A stretch of DNA of 64,000 bases from Streptomyces sp. ISL-1 (GCF_018614585.1 NZ_JAGGOI010000031.1:186001-250000); one strand, 5' to 3'; shown: positions 8,847 through 18,226, numbered from the stretch's first letter. A program made the numbers and translations. The notes: a model not told the origin generated them from the letters alone.

Positions 8847-10102
8847 AGACATGGCACGAGATACGCCGCTTCCCCCTCGCGATACGGCTCCTCCTGATCA
8901 ACCAACTCGGCGTCAACACCGGCTTCTACCTGCTCATCCCGTACCTCGCCGTGCACCTGAGCGACGACCTCGGGCTGTCGGCCGCTGTCGTCGGCATCGT
9001 GCTCGGCGTACGCAACCTCAGCCAGCAGGGCCTGTTCCTCATCGGCGGATCGGCATCGGACCGGCTGGGTGCGCGCGGAGTCATCATCGCCGGATGCGCA
9101 CTGCGCACCGTCGGCTTCGGGCTCTTCGCACTCGGCGACGGACTGACCGTGCTGCTGGCCGCCTCCGCGCTCAGTGGACTGGCCGGGGCGCTGTTCAACC
9201 CTGCCGTACGCGCGTATCTCACCCTGGAGGCAGGGGAGCGCAAGGCGGAGGCGTTCGCCCTGTTCAACGTCTTCGCGACCACTGGCGCCCTGATAGGGCC
9301 GCTGCTCGGCAGCGCCCTGCTGTTGGTCGACTTCCGTGCCTCCGCGCTCACCGCGGCCGGGATCTTCGCGGTGCTCACCGTCGCCCAGGCCGCTGTGCTT
9401 CCGGCACGCGAGGTCACGCCGTCCGCGAACAGCGTCCTCGGGGACTGGCGAGAGGTGCTCGGCAACCGCCGCTTCGTGGCCTTCGCCATTGCCATGGTCG
9501 GCATGTTCACCATGGAGAACCAGCTGTATCTGCTGCTGCCGGACGGCGCGCGCCGGGCCACCGGCTGGGACGGCGCAGCCGGCATCGTCTTCCTCGTCGG
9601 CACCCTCACCAACCTCTGGCTGCAACTGCGCATCACGCGGGCGCTGAAGATTCGGGGCACCCGGGCGAGATGGATCACAGCGGGTCTCACGCTGATGGGG
9701 CTGGCCTTCATACCGCCGATGACGGTGGCGGGAGCGGGGGCAGCGCACGGCGGCGCCGGCGACGCGGTGCTCGGCGCGCTGCCTGTCCTGGCCGGGGCGC
9801 TGCTTCTCTACCTGGGCGTCATGATCGCCCAGCCCTTCGTGATGGAGCTGATACCCCGCTTCGGCCGCCCGGAGCTCACCGGCACCTACTTCGGGCTGTT
9901 CTACGTCGTCTCGGGCATCGCCGCGGCCGTGGGCAACACGGTCGTCGGCTGGGCCATGGACGCCGGTGAGCACGAGGGCGCGCACTGGCTGCCCTGGGCA
10001 TGCTGCCTGGCCTTCGGACTCGCCTCCGCCACCGGCGTCGCCTGGCTGCACCGCCGGCGAGTGCTTCCCGCCCAAGCGGCGCCCGTACCGGTGCCGGTGT
10101 GA
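8843..10102 (+). CDS. MFS transporter, probable product exporter
   Basis: 419 residues starting at a GTG that overlaps the epimerase stop. Twelve hydrophobic segments and the MFS loop 2-3 motif (GSASDRLGARGVI) are visible, and GALIGPLLGSALL fits motif C of drug-proton antiporters. The central loop is short. Its place between biosynthetic genes and an importer suggests it exports the compound made by the operon, as MFS proteins do in siderophore and zincophore clusters. Confidence 0.85.
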   Translation: MKTWHEIRRFPLAIRLLLINQLGVNTGFYLLIPYLAVHLSDDLGLSAAVVGIVLGVRNLSQQGLFLIGGSASDRLGARGVIIAGCALRTVGFGLFALGDGLTVLLAASALSGLAGALFNPAVRAYLTLEAGERKAEAFALFNVFATTGALIGPLLGSALLLVDFRASALTAAGIFAVLTVAQAAVLPAREVTPSANSVLGDWREVLGNRRFVAFAIAMVGMFTMENQLYLLLPDGARRATGWDGAAGIVFLVGTLTNLWLQLRITRALKIRGTRARWITAGLTLMGLAFIPPMTVAGAGAAHGGAGDAVLGALPVLAGALLLYLGVMIAQPFVMELIPRFGRPELTGTYFGLFYVVSGIAAAVGNTVVGWAMDAGEHEGAHWLPWACCLAFGLASATGVAWLHRRRVLPAQAAPVPVPV

Positions 10103-10112
10103 GGAGACCGAG

Positions 10113-10901
10113 ATGACAAACGCGAACCTGCTGACCGACAACCCGGTCCTGTACGAGGCCCGTTTCCCCGACGAGGCGCGCCTGGCGGGGCGCTGGGCCG
10201 AGGACTGTCTGCGGCGGTACGGGGCCGGTCCGCGGGTCCTGGACATCGGATGCGGCACCGGCCGTGATGCCGCGTATCTGCATGGAGCCGGCCGTACGGT
10301 CGTGGGCTCGGACCTGTCCGAGGCGATGCTGGAGCACGCCCGCGTACACCACCCGGGTCCGGAGTACTTCCGGGCGGACCTGCGCGGATTCGACCTGGCA
10401 GACCGGTCCTTCGACGCCGTGGTGTGCCTGGACAGTGCCTTGCTGTACTGCCACACCAACGACGAACTCGACGGCTTCCTGTCCTCCTGCCGACGCTCCC
10501 TGGCACCCGGAGGGCTGCTCGTCGCGGAGATGCGCAACGGGGCCTTCTTCCTCGGTCGTACGGAGCTCCTGGACAGCCCGTCCGTCAACGGCTTCACCTG
10601 GCAGGGCATCACCTACCGGTCCACCACCACCCTGCACGTCGACCGTGCCGCGCAACTGCTGCGCCGTACCCGGGTGTGGACAGCCGACGACGGATCGCCG
10701 CCGGTCGAGCAGCGCTCCGCGTGGCGGCTGATCTTCCCCCAAGAGCTGCGCCATGTCCTCGCCGTCCACGGCTTCGAGGTACTCGCCCTGCACGACGGGC
10801 CGGGCCCGCGCACGGAGCCGCCGTGGCGGGAGGGCGACTCGCCGGCCGCTACGGCCGATGCCGACCGGCTCCATGTCGTCGCTCTGAGGCACCCCATCTG
10901 A
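10113..10901 (+). CDS. Class I SAM-dependent methyltransferase
   Basis: 262 residues, ATG behind gaggaga. SAM-binding motif I is VLDIGCGTGRDAAYL, the acidic motif II follows as VVGSDLSEAML, then AVVCLDSALLYC and LAPGGLLVAEM. It has the usual core with a beta-rich insert after residue 160. In the operon it could N- or O-methylate the biosynthetic product; no substrate motif is diagnostic. It follows the exporter by ten bases. Confidence 0.83.
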   Translation: MTNANLLTDNPVLYEARFPDEARLAGRWAEDCLRRYGAGPRVLDIGCGTGRDAAYLHGAGRTVVGSDLSEAMLEHARVHHPGPEYFRADLRGFDLADRSFDAVVCLDSALLYCHTNDELDGFLSSCRRSLAPGGLLVAEMRNGAFFLGRTELLDSPSVNGFTWQGITYRSTTTLHVDRAAQLLRRTRVWTADDGSPPVEQRSAWRLIFPQELRHVLAVHGFEVLALHDGPGPRTEPPWREGDSPAATADADRLHVVALRHPI

Positions 10902-10953
10902 CCCCCGCAACACCCCCCACGCCCACAACCGCCCGCACAGCAAGGACACCCTC

Positions 10954-12555
10954 ATGAACGACGTCCCCGACGTTTCCGTCAACAACTCCCGCTTCCCCGG
11001 CCTGCGCCGCCGGGGCTTCCTCGCCGCAGCCGGAGGCGCGGCCGGACTCGGCGCGCTCGCCCTGGCCGGCTGCGCCGGCTCCGGCACCGCCGCCGACCCC
11101 GCCAAGGGCGACGGCAAGCCCAAGCGCGGCGGACGGCTGCGCGCGGCCTTCGCCGGTGGCGGTGCGAGCGAGACCCTCGACCCGCACCTGGCCAACCTGT
11201 TCGCCGACGCCGCCCGTGCCAAGGCCCTCTTCGACAAGCTCGCCGACTACGGCCCCGACCTCTCCGCGCAGCCCCGGCTCGCCTCGGCATGGGAGCCGAA
11301 CGCGGGCATGGACCGCTGGAAGGTCACCCTGCGCAAGGCCGCCTTCCACGACGGCAAGCCGGTGACCGCCCAGGACGTTCTCTACAGCTACCGCCGCATC
11401 GTCGACCCGGCGAAGGCGTTCCGGGCGAAGGCGTCGCTGGAACCCATCGACCTGAAGGCCAGCCGCGCTCTGGACGAGCGGACCATCGAGTTCGTCCTCA
11501 AGCGCCCTACCGCTGAATTCCCCAACGTGCTGGGTGCGTTCGGCGCGTACATCGTCCCCGAGGGACTCAAGGACTTCGACAAGAAGCCGATCGGCAGCGG
11601 CCCGTTCCGCTTTGTGTCCTTCGCCCCGGGCGAGTCCGCCGTGTTCAAGCGCAACGACGCCTACTGGGACGGCGCACCGTACCTCGACGAGCTGGAGTTC
11701 GTCGTCGCCAACGAGGAATCGGCGCGCGCCAACGCCCTGCTCGGCGGGCAGGTCGAGTACGCCCACGAACTCAATCCCGCCACCGCCCGCGCCTACGAGA
11801 ACAAGGGGCAGATCCAGATCGTCCGGCTGCGGAACAGCGCCATGCAGGGCTTCGTCATGAAGACCGACCGGCCGCCGTTCGACGACAAGCGGGTCCGCGA
11901 GGCGTTCTTCCTGCTCGCTGACCGCAAGGAACTTCTCGACGGCGCCCTGTCCGGCGCCGGCGAGATCGGCAACGACCTGTTCGGCAAAGGCTACGAGTAC
12001 TACGCCGGCAGCCTGCCGCAGCGCGAACAGGATCTCGACCGGGCCCGCAAGCTGCTCAAGGAGGCCGGCGCCGAGAAGCTCAAGGTCACCCTCGACACCT
12101 CGCCCGTCGCCGCCGGATTCACCGAGGCCGCGGCGATCTTCCGTGACCAGGCCGCCAAAGCCGGAGTGAGAATCGAGATCAGGACCGGCAGCAAGGACAG
12201 CTACTGGAAGGACATCCTCGACTCCGGGACCCTTGCCTCCTACCGCTCCGGCGCCATGCCCATCGAGTCCCACATCTCCCAGCGCCTGCTCACCGGTTCC
12301 ACCACCAACGCAACCCACTGGCGGCACAAGGACTTCGACGCCCTGTACCAGCAGGCACAGTCCACCAAGGACAAGAAGGACCGCGCCGCCGTCTACGAGC
12401 GAATGCAGCGCCGCCTGCACGCCGAGGGCGGCTTCCTGATCTGGGGCTTCGCCGACTGGATCCTCGGCACCGCCCACAGTGTCCGGGGCGTCGAGCGGAA
12501 GGCACCCGCCAACTCCCTCGACTGGGCGCGCTTCGACAAGGTCTGGCTGGCGTGA
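10954..12555 (+). CDS. ABC importer solute-binding lipoprotein, SBP_bac_5 (peptide/nickel family)
   Basis: 533 residues. The signal has a twin-arginine-like RRRGFL and the lipobox LAGC (Cys40). The mature part follows family 5: GGRLRAAFAGG, ETLDPHLANLF, ASAWEPNAG, VTLRKAAFHDGKPVTAQDV, and a C-terminal dimer-like lobe. This family binds peptides, opines, or metal chelates such as the Ni/Zn-staphylopine-type ligands. Together with the permeases and ATPase downstream it forms a full importer. The gene ends inside the permease start. Confidence 0.87.
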   Translation: MNDVPDVSVNNSRFPGLRRRGFLAAAGGAAGLGALALAGCAGSGTAADPAKGDGKPKRGGRLRAAFAGGGASETLDPHLANLFADAARAKALFDKLADYGPDLSAQPRLASAWEPNAGMDRWKVTLRKAAFHDGKPVTAQDVLYSYRRIVDPAKAFRAKASLEPIDLKASRALDERTIEFVLKRPTAEFPNVLGAFGAYIVPEGLKDFDKKPIGSGPFRFVSFAPGESAVFKRNDAYWDGAPYLDELEFVVANEESARANALLGGQVEYAHELNPATARAYENKGQIQIVRLRNSAMQGFVMKTDRPPFDDKRVREAFFLLADRKELLDGALSGAGEIGNDLFGKGYEYYAGSLPQREQDLDRARKLLKEAGAEKLKVTLDTSPVAAGFTEAAAIFRDQAAKAGVRIEIRTGSKDSYWKDILDSGTLASYRSGAMPIESHISQRLLTGSTTNATHWRHKDFDALYQQAQSTKDKKDRAAVYERMQRRLHAEGGFLIWGFADWILGTAHSVRGVERKAPANSLDWARFDKVWLA

Positions 12556-13505
12556 TCGGACCCCGGTCCTGGGTCGCCCGGCGGCTGCTGCTCGGCGTGG
12601 CGCAGACGGCAGCCGTCGTGCTGCTCGTCTTCTCTCTCACCGAGGCGCTGCCGGGCGACGCCGCCGTGGCGCTCGCCGGCGACCAGCCCGACCCCGAGCG
12701 GATCGCGGCCATCCGCGAGGCGATGCACCTCGACCGGCCGGCCTACGAACGGCTGGCGGACTGGGCTTCCGGCCTGCTGCACGGTGACTTCGGCACCTCC
12801 CTGGCCTCGGGGCGGCCCGTCAGCTCGTACATCGCGGACGGATTCGGGCCGACCGTGCTGCTCGCCGTGCTCACGATGGTGCTGCTGGTGCCGGCCGGGG
12901 TCGGCCTGGGTGTGCTGGCTGCCGGACATGAGGGGCGGTTCGTCGACCGGCTCGTCAGTTCGGTGACGCTCGGCGTCTACGCGGTCCCGGAGTTCGCCTT
13001 CGGTGTGCTGCTGGTCACCGTGTTCGCCTTGCGACTTGGCTGGCTGCCCCCGACCGCCGTCGGATACGGCACCGATCTGCTCGACCACCCCGCGGCGCTG
13101 GTCCTGCCCGTGCTCGTCCTGCTGTCGCGGCCGGTGTGCTCACTGGCGCGCCTGGTACGGGCAGGCATGATCGACGCGCTGGCTTCGCCGTACGTCGCCC
13201 AGGCCCGCCGCTACGGAATCTCCGGCTTCCGCATCCGTTACGCGCACGCGCTGCCCAACGCCATCGCGCCCTGCGCCCAGCAACTCGCCCGGACAGTCGA
13301 CTGGTTGCTGTGCGGGGTCATCGTCGTGGAGGCGCTGTACGTGATTCCCGGGCTGGGAACGGTGCTGATCAATGCCGTCGCGGAAAGGGATGTTCCCGTG
13401 GTGCAGGGTCTCGCGGTCGTCTTCGGGCTGACCGCCGTCGTCCTTAATCTGGGCGCCGACCTGGTCGTCCACCGCCTCGCGCCCCGGGCGGGGGTGGCGG
13501 CATGA
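12552..13505 (+). CDS. ABC importer permease (DppB/NikB type)
   Basis: 317 residues; the GTG overlaps the previous stop. Six membrane segments are seen: the N-terminal one (LLLGVAQTAAVVLLVFSL), the periplasmic HLDRPAYERLADW loop, and the EAA cytoplasmic loop DALASPYVAQARRYGIS...RYAHALPNA. EALYVIPGLGTVLINAV is the family signature near the end. It pairs with the next permease to form the channel for the lipoprotein-bound ligand. Confidence 0.86.
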   Translation: MIGPRSWVARRLLLGVAQTAAVVLLVFSLTEALPGDAAVALAGDQPDPERIAAIREAMHLDRPAYERLADWASGLLHGDFGTSLASGRPVSSYIADGFGPTVLLAVLTMVLLVPAGVGLGVLAAGHEGRFVDRLVSSVTLGVYAVPEFAFGVLLVTVFALRLGWLPPTAVGYGTDLLDHPAALVLPVLVLLSRPVCSLARLVRAGMIDALASPYVAQARRYGISGFRIRYAHALPNAIAPCAQQLARTVDWLLCGVIVVEALYVIPGLGTVLINAVAERDVPVVQGLAVVFGLTAVVLNLGADLVVHRLAPRAGVAA

Positions 13506-14335
13506 AAACGCTCGCAGGCATCCGGCCGGGACGCTTCACGATCGGCCTGGTGATCATTGCCGTACCGCTCACCCTCGCGCTGCTCGGGCCGCTCCTCGCG
13601 GGCGAACCCGGGCCACGAGCACCCTCCTTCACGCTCGGCGGCGGACACTGGCTCGGCACCGACTTCGTCGGCCGGGATGTGTGGCAACAGGTGCTGCTCG
13701 GTGGGCGGTCCGTGGTCCTCGTCGCCCTGGCCGCGACGACTCTGGCCTACCTGGTGGCCCTGCCGCTCGGACTCATCAGCGCGCTCACCCACCGGACATG
13801 GCTCGAAGAGCTGCTGATGCGGCCCCTGGACGTGCTGCTCGCCGTGCCGTCGCTGTTGTTGATCCTGCTGGTGGCCGCCGTCTTCTCGCCGGGGGCGGTG
13901 GGCCTGTCACTGCTGGTGGCCGTGGTCAACATCCCGGACGCCGCGCGGATGGTCCGCGCAGCCGCGGCCGAAGCGGCCTCACGCCCGGCCGTCGAAGCAC
14001 TGCGCATGCAGGGAGAGACCTGGTGGCGCATGGCCGTCGGCTATGTCGGCAGGTCGATCGCGCGCACACTCGCCGCCGACGCGGGCGTACGGCTCACAGG
14101 CGTGCTCTACCTCGTGGCCACGGCGGCGTTCCTCGGCGTCGGAGTCGCGCCGGACGCCTCCGACTGGGCGGTGATGGTGGACCGCAACCGGACGGGGCTG
14201 TTCGTCCAGCCCTGGGCCGTGGTGGTACCCGCCCTGCTGATCGTCGCCCTGACCATGGGGAGCAACTTGCTCTTCGACGCCGCACTGGAAAAGCCTCACC
14301 GGAGAAAAGGAAACGGATGTGAACGCGGTCGCTGA
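13502..14335 (+). CDS. ABC importer permease (DppC/NikC type)
   Basis: 277 residues; the ATG overlaps the permease stop. It has the DppC N-terminal segment, GTDFVGRDVWQQVLLGGR (typical LGTDxxGRDxxSR loop), five further membrane helices, and the EAA loop PAVEALRMQGETWWRMAVGYV. It overlaps the ATPase gene by 17 bases, consistent with coupled translation of one importer. Confidence 0.85.
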   Translation: MKTLAGIRPGRFTIGLVIIAVPLTLALLGPLLAGEPGPRAPSFTLGGGHWLGTDFVGRDVWQQVLLGGRSVVLVALAATTLAYLVALPLGLISALTHRTWLEELLMRPLDVLLAVPSLLLILLVAAVFSPGAVGLSLLVAVVNIPDAARMVRAAAAEAASRPAVEALRMQGETWWRMAVGYVGRSIARTLAADAGVRLTGVLYLVATAAFLGVGVAPDASDWAVMVDRNRTGLFVQPWAVVVPALLIVALTMGSNLLFDAALEKPHRRKGNGCERGR

Positions 14336-15869
14336 GGTCAAGGACCTACGAGTCGAGATCGGCGGCCGGGCGATCGTGGACGGGGTCAGCTTTCAGGTCC
14401 GCCCCGGGAAGGTCACCGCGCTCGTCGGCACGTCCGGCAGCGGCAAGACGACCACGGGCCTCGCGCTGCTCGGCGAATACCCGGCGGGCGCCCGGGTCAC
14501 CGGCGACGTACGGGTGTCCAACGGCCTCGTCGGATACGTACCCCAGCACCCCGGCGCCGTCCTCAACCCCGCACGCCGGGTCGGCGCACTCCTGCGGGAC
14601 ATCGCCCGCGACCAGGTGAGAAGGCTGCCCAGGCCCCAGCGCCGGGCCGCCGCCCGGACGCGCGTCCTGCACGCGCTCTCCGTCGCACAGCTCCCGGAGG
14701 GCGAGTTGCTGCTCCGGCGCTATCCGCACCAGCTCTCGGGTGGCCAGCAGCAGCGCGCCGTCCTGGCACAGGCACTGCTGCTCGGCGCGAGTGTGGTGGT
14801 CGCGGACGAACCGACCACGGGCCAGGACGCGCTGACCAAGCGGCGCATCGTCGATCAGCTGGCGGCAGTCGCCCGGCAGGGCATCGCCGTGGTTCTGCTG
14901 AGCCACGACCTGGATGTCGTCCGGGCCCTGGCCGACGAGGTTCTGGTCATGCGCGGCGGCCGAGTGGTGGAGGCAGCTCCCGCGGAGCAACTGTGGCTCG
15001 CACCCCAGCATCCCTGGACCGCCGAACTCCTGGCAGCGGAAGGGAAGATGGGCGACAGCCCTCCCGCCCGTGATGGACAGGCGGCACTCCAGGTAGAGGG
15101 CCTAACCGCCCGGCACCGCGACGGAGCCCGCAGCACCAAGGAGGCGGTACACATCCCCGAACTCACCGTTCGCTCGGGCGAGTGCCTGGCCGTCATCGGC
15201 CGCTCCGGCAGTGGCAAGACCACGTTCGCCCGCTGCCTGGCCGGACTCCACCGGGACTACGCAGGCGATGTCCTGCTCGACGGCGTCCCGCTCCCGCGCA
15301 GCCTGCGCGCTCGGACCCGGGAACAACTGGCCGCGGTCCAGTACGTCTTCCAGGACGCGAGGGCCGCGTTCGACGAACACCGACCGGTCCTGGACCAGGT
15401 GGCACGCACGGCGGTGCGGCTGCGAGGAGCGCACCCGCGGGAGGCTCTTGCCGAGGCCCTGCACACCTTGACCGGCCTCGGGCTCACGGAGGAACTGGCG
15501 CTGCGAGCACCCGGGCAGCTGTCCGGCGGCGAACTGCAGCGGACCGCGCTCGCTCGCGCCCTGCTCGCCCGGCCACGAGTGCTGGTCTGCGACGAGATCA
15601 CCGCCGGGCTCGACACGGTCACCCGGCGCGCACTCCTCGACACGCTCGCCGGGCTGCTGCGCGACCGACCCGAACTGGCCCTGGTCCTGATCACGCACGA
15701 CCTCGACGCCGCGGCGGCTGCCGCACGGATCGCCGTACTGGACGCAGGCGAACTGGTTGAGCAGGGCCCGGCACGCCATGTGCTGACCTCGCCCCGGCAC
15801 CCGTTCACCGTTTCCCTGGTGGACACTTCGGTGCGCCTGGCGGCGGAGACGCGATCCAGGCGGTGGTAG
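14319..15869 (+). CDS. Fused double ABC ATPase (DppD-DppF type)
   Basis: 516 residues from a GTG inside the permease end, with ggagaaaagg upstream. Two complete nucleotide-binding domains are joined. The first has Walker A GTSGSGKTT (about 38-46), signature LSGGQQQR and Walker B VVVADEPTTG. The second has GRSGSGKTT (about 294-302), LSGGELQR and VLVCDEITAGLD. In most bacteria these are separate DppD and DppF proteins. It closes the operon and energises the importer. Confidence 0.88.
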   Translation: MNAVAEVKDLRVEIGGRAIVDGVSFQVRPGKVTALVGTSGSGKTTTGLALLGEYPAGARVTGDVRVSNGLVGYVPQHPGAVLNPARRVGALLRDIARDQVRRLPRPQRRAAARTRVLHALSVAQLPEGELLLRRYPHQLSGGQQQRAVLAQALLLGASVVVADEPTTGQDALTKRRIVDQLAAVARQGIAVVLLSHDLDVVRALADEVLVMRGGRVVEAAPAEQLWLAPQHPWTAELLAAEGKMGDSPPARDGQAALQVEGLTARHRDGARSTKEAVHIPELTVRSGECLAVIGRSGSGKTTFARCLAGLHRDYAGDVLLDGVPLPRSLRARTREQLAAVQYVFQDARAAFDEHRPVLDQVARTAVRLRGAHPREALAEALHTLTGLGLTEELALRAPGQLSGGELQRTALARALLARPRVLVCDEITAGLDTVTRRALLDTLAGLLRDRPELALVLITHDLDAAAAAARIAVLDAGELVEQGPARHVLTSPRHPFTVSLVDTSVRLAAETRSRRW

Positions 15870-16262
15870 GTGCCCACATGGAGCCCGTACCTGGGCCGGT
15901 AGGTACACCCCTAGAGGTGACGGCGTCGCGGCCGGTCAGCCAGGAACCGACCACACGGCAGACATCCTTGTCGTCCTTCGACCGAGTCTCTGACTCAGGT
16001 CGCCGGCCAATTCGACGTAGGGGCAGAGCTATGGGACCGGGGCCATAATCCCCGAGAATTCAAGGGAACTGAAGGCAGTCCAGCCCGAACTATGGGGCTG
16101 GTTGGTGTACTTCGGCACCGTGTGTTCGTGGGTGTGGGCGGAGGCGTTCACACTGGACGGCACATCCCCCGTCGGCAGGACAGCCAGTTCCCCATGTTCT
16201 GCAACAGCAACAAGTGTGGGTAGCATCCGCCTCCAACAGTTGTACAAGGAAGGTGAGCTGTC
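15870..16262. other. Intergenic stretch with one weak hairpin
   Basis: About 390 bases after the ABC operon. A seven-pair hairpin, gtacctg/taggtac, lies at 15887-15906 and could help end the operon transcript, but no T-run follows. No coding pattern is apparent in the rest. Confidence 0.4.
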
Positions 16263-16847
16263 ATGCCCGAGGGCAATCCCACTCTGCAGTCCCAATATGC
16301 CAAGCAGGTCGATGCCGATCTGGAGCGCAACACGAGGGAACAGGAGCACATCAGGTCCGAGGCTGCCGCCCTGCAGGCCCAGCTCGAGGAACTCCAGAAA
16401 GACCACGAGCTGCTGGAGACTTTGAGGGCGACCCTGGGCACTCCATCCGTGGAGAAGACCAAGGCTGCGGCCAAGACGGCGACGGTTCCCAAGGCTCGGC
16501 GCACAAAGACAAGCACCGACACCGACAAGCGGCCCAGGCCGGCAAAGGCGAAGACCGAAGCGAAGGCGAAGGCGAGCAAGACCGCGCCGCCACTGCGGGA
16601 ACTCGTCGTCGCCGTCCTTGCCGGGCACCAGGAACCACGGTCGGTGGCCGAAGTCGCCCAAGAGCTGGCACAGGCACACCCCGAACGCACGTTGAGCGTG
16701 ACAGTGGTTCGCAACGCCCTCGAAGCGTCAGTAGCCAAGAACCAAAGCGAGCGAACCAAGCAGCAGAAGTCTGTCTACTACAGCACCATCAAGAAGGAGT
16801 CTGCGGCGGAACAACCGGCTGCTGCGCGGAGCACTGTGGACGCGTAG
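16263..16847 (+). CDS. Coiled-coil, Lys/Ala-rich linker and winged-helix-like protein (unknown)
   Basis: 194 residues, ATG behind aaggaaggtgag. Residues 1-60 are a charged coiled coil (ERNTREQEHIRSEAAALQAQ), residues 70-105 a Lys/Ala/Thr-rich linker like histone-H1 tails, and residues 105-175 a compact helical domain (LRELVVAVLAGHQEPRSVAEVAQEL...VVRNALEASV...VYYS) resembling a winged helix. This suggests a dimeric DNA-binding protein. I do not recognise a named family. It is monocistronic. Confidence 0.65.
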   Translation: MPEGNPTLQSQYAKQVDADLERNTREQEHIRSEAAALQAQLEELQKDHELLETLRATLGTPSVEKTKAAAKTATVPKARRTKTSTDTDKRPRPAKAKTEAKAKASKTAPPLRELVVAVLAGHQEPRSVAEVAQELAQAHPERTLSVTVVRNALEASVAKNQSERTKQQKSVYYSTIKKESAAEQPAAARSTVDA

Positions 16848-16977
16848 TCGGCGGCTGACTTCGACCAGGAGGCTGGTGCGTAGGGAGCTCAGCACACGGG
16901 GTGTAGTCCGCGGGGACGGTGTACAGGTCGGGGCGCATGAGAGAAGGCGCGCGCTCGGACCAGTACGCTCCCAGCCC

Positions 16978-17304
16978 ATGACAAGACCCACGCCGAACAC
17001 GCATTCGTTACCGGACCGTCCGAATCTGCCGTGGGGCGCCTCCATCGCCTCGCTCGTCGTGTGCCTCTTCACCTGGGTCCTGAGTTGGGGAAAGGCGTAC
17101 CTGATCAACGACGATCTGCCCAACTTCTGCAGCGACGTGCGCAGAGGGAGCTTTCCGCCGGAGGTGGCGTGCGTATCCGGGAATGGCACAGTCACCGGCG
17201 CGAACGCATGGTGGGTCGATCCTCTGTTCTTCACCTCGGGCGTGCTGTCAGTTGTGTTTGCGGTCTTGGCGCTCATGGTCGCGTCGGCCGGCCGGAAGCG
17301 GTGA
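16978..17304 (+). CDS. Small two-helix membrane protein with a TTA codon (unknown)
   Basis: 108 residues. The ATG at 16978 starts a polar N-terminus, then a membrane helix (ASIASLVVCLFTWVLSWG), an extracellular loop with two cysteines (FCSDVRRGSF, VACVSGNG), and a second helix ending RKR. Codon 11 (17008-17010) is TTA, the leucine codon read by the bldA tRNA, so translation may be limited to late growth. No family is recognised and no strong ribosome binding site is seen. Confidence 0.55.
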   Translation: MTRPTPNTHSLPDRPNLPWGASIASLVVCLFTWVLSWGKAYLINDDLPNFCSDVRRGSFPPEVACVSGNGTVTGANAWWVDPLFFTSGVLSVVFAVLALMVASAGRKR

Positions 17305-17416
17305 GACGGCCCGCTGGTGCGGCTCTCGGCAAAAGTTCGCGCCCCGGTGCCGTGCGGCCAGAGGCCCGGCGCCGGGACGCGATGGTGCTTAACTGCTCAA
17401 CAGGTACTGACCGGTG

Positions 17417-18226
17417 TCAGCCGCCCAGCCCGTCGGCAGCCTGCTTGATGTCCGCCGCGAAGGTGCTCACCTCGGTGTAGACACCGGGCTTGCCCGGGCG
17501 CGCGCAGCCCTCGCCCCAGCTGACGATGCCGACCTGGATCCAGGCACCCGCGTCGTCCTTGCGGAACATGGGACCGCCGGAGTCGCCCTGGCAGGTGTCG
17601 ACGCCGCCGGTGTCCAGGACCCCGGCGCAGAGCTCTTCGCCGGGCGTCAGCTGGTCGCCGTACGCCGTCTGACAGGTGGCGTCGTCGATGAACGGGACCT
17701 TTGCCTTGAGCAGATAGCGCTGCTGGCTGCCGCCTTCCTTGTCCGCGCCCCAGCCGGCGATGTCGAAATCGCCGGTGTTGAGCTTGTCGTCCCCGGCGAT
17801 AGGCAGGGTCGGCTGATCGATCGGCTTCTCGAGCTTGATCAGCGCCCAGTCCTTGCCCTTGCCGTTGTAGCCGGGTGCCTGGAGGACCTCGGTGGACTTC
17901 ACGCTTATGGCGTTGGAGTCCTCCAGGTCGATGACGCCCGCAGTCGCGGTGATGCCGGTGTTCGGGCCGCTGCCATCGACGCAGTGGGCGGCGGTCAGCA
18001 CGATGTCCTTGGCGTACAGCGCGCCGCCACAGCCCATGGACAGGCGGACCATGAACGGGAATTCACCCTGATCGGCCTTGGTTCCGCCGACGACCTTTGT
18101 GCCTACGTCACCGCGTGGGGTCGGTGCGGAGGCGGCGTTGGCCGCGCCGGGCTGGAGGCTGAAGGCGGCGAGGGCGACGGCACCGATCGCGGTGGTCGTC
18201 CTGAGGTGCTTCAGGTAGCTCTTCAA
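17417..18226 (-). CDS. sprT: Secreted trypsin-like serine protease (S1)
   Basis: The best start is TTG at 18226, with gaggaag five bases upstream and a normal signal peptide (LKSYLKHLRTTTAIGAVALAAF...ANA); a longer ATG frame from 18268 lacks this. The propeptide ends before VVGGTKA. The triad is LTAAHC, KDWALIKL and QGDSGGP, and VDTCQGDSGGP has the aspartate giving trypsin specificity. It closely follows the pattern of Streptomyces griseus trypsin, 269 residues with three disulfide pairs. Substrates would be extracellular proteins after Lys/Arg. Confidence 0.9.
   Translation of the reverse strand: MKSYLKHLRTTTAIGAVALAAFSLQPGAANAASAPTPRGDVGTKVVGGTKADQGEFPFMVRLSMGCGGALYAKDIVLTAAHCVDGSGPNTGITATAGVIDLEDSNAISVKSTEVLQAPGYNGKGKDWALIKLEKPIDQPTLPIAGDDKLNTGDFDIAGWGADKEGGSQQRYLLKAKVPFIDDATCQTAYGDQLTPGEELCAGVLDTGGVDTCQGDSGGPMFRKDDAGAWIQVGIVSWGEGCARPGKPGVYTEVSTFAADIKQAADGLGG

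Noticed and set aside
10954..15869. ABC importer as an ordinary oligopeptide permease only
   Set aside because: Not excluded by family, but its overlap with ligase, PLP and exporter genes under a Zur-like promoter makes a chelate or conjugate ligand the better reading.
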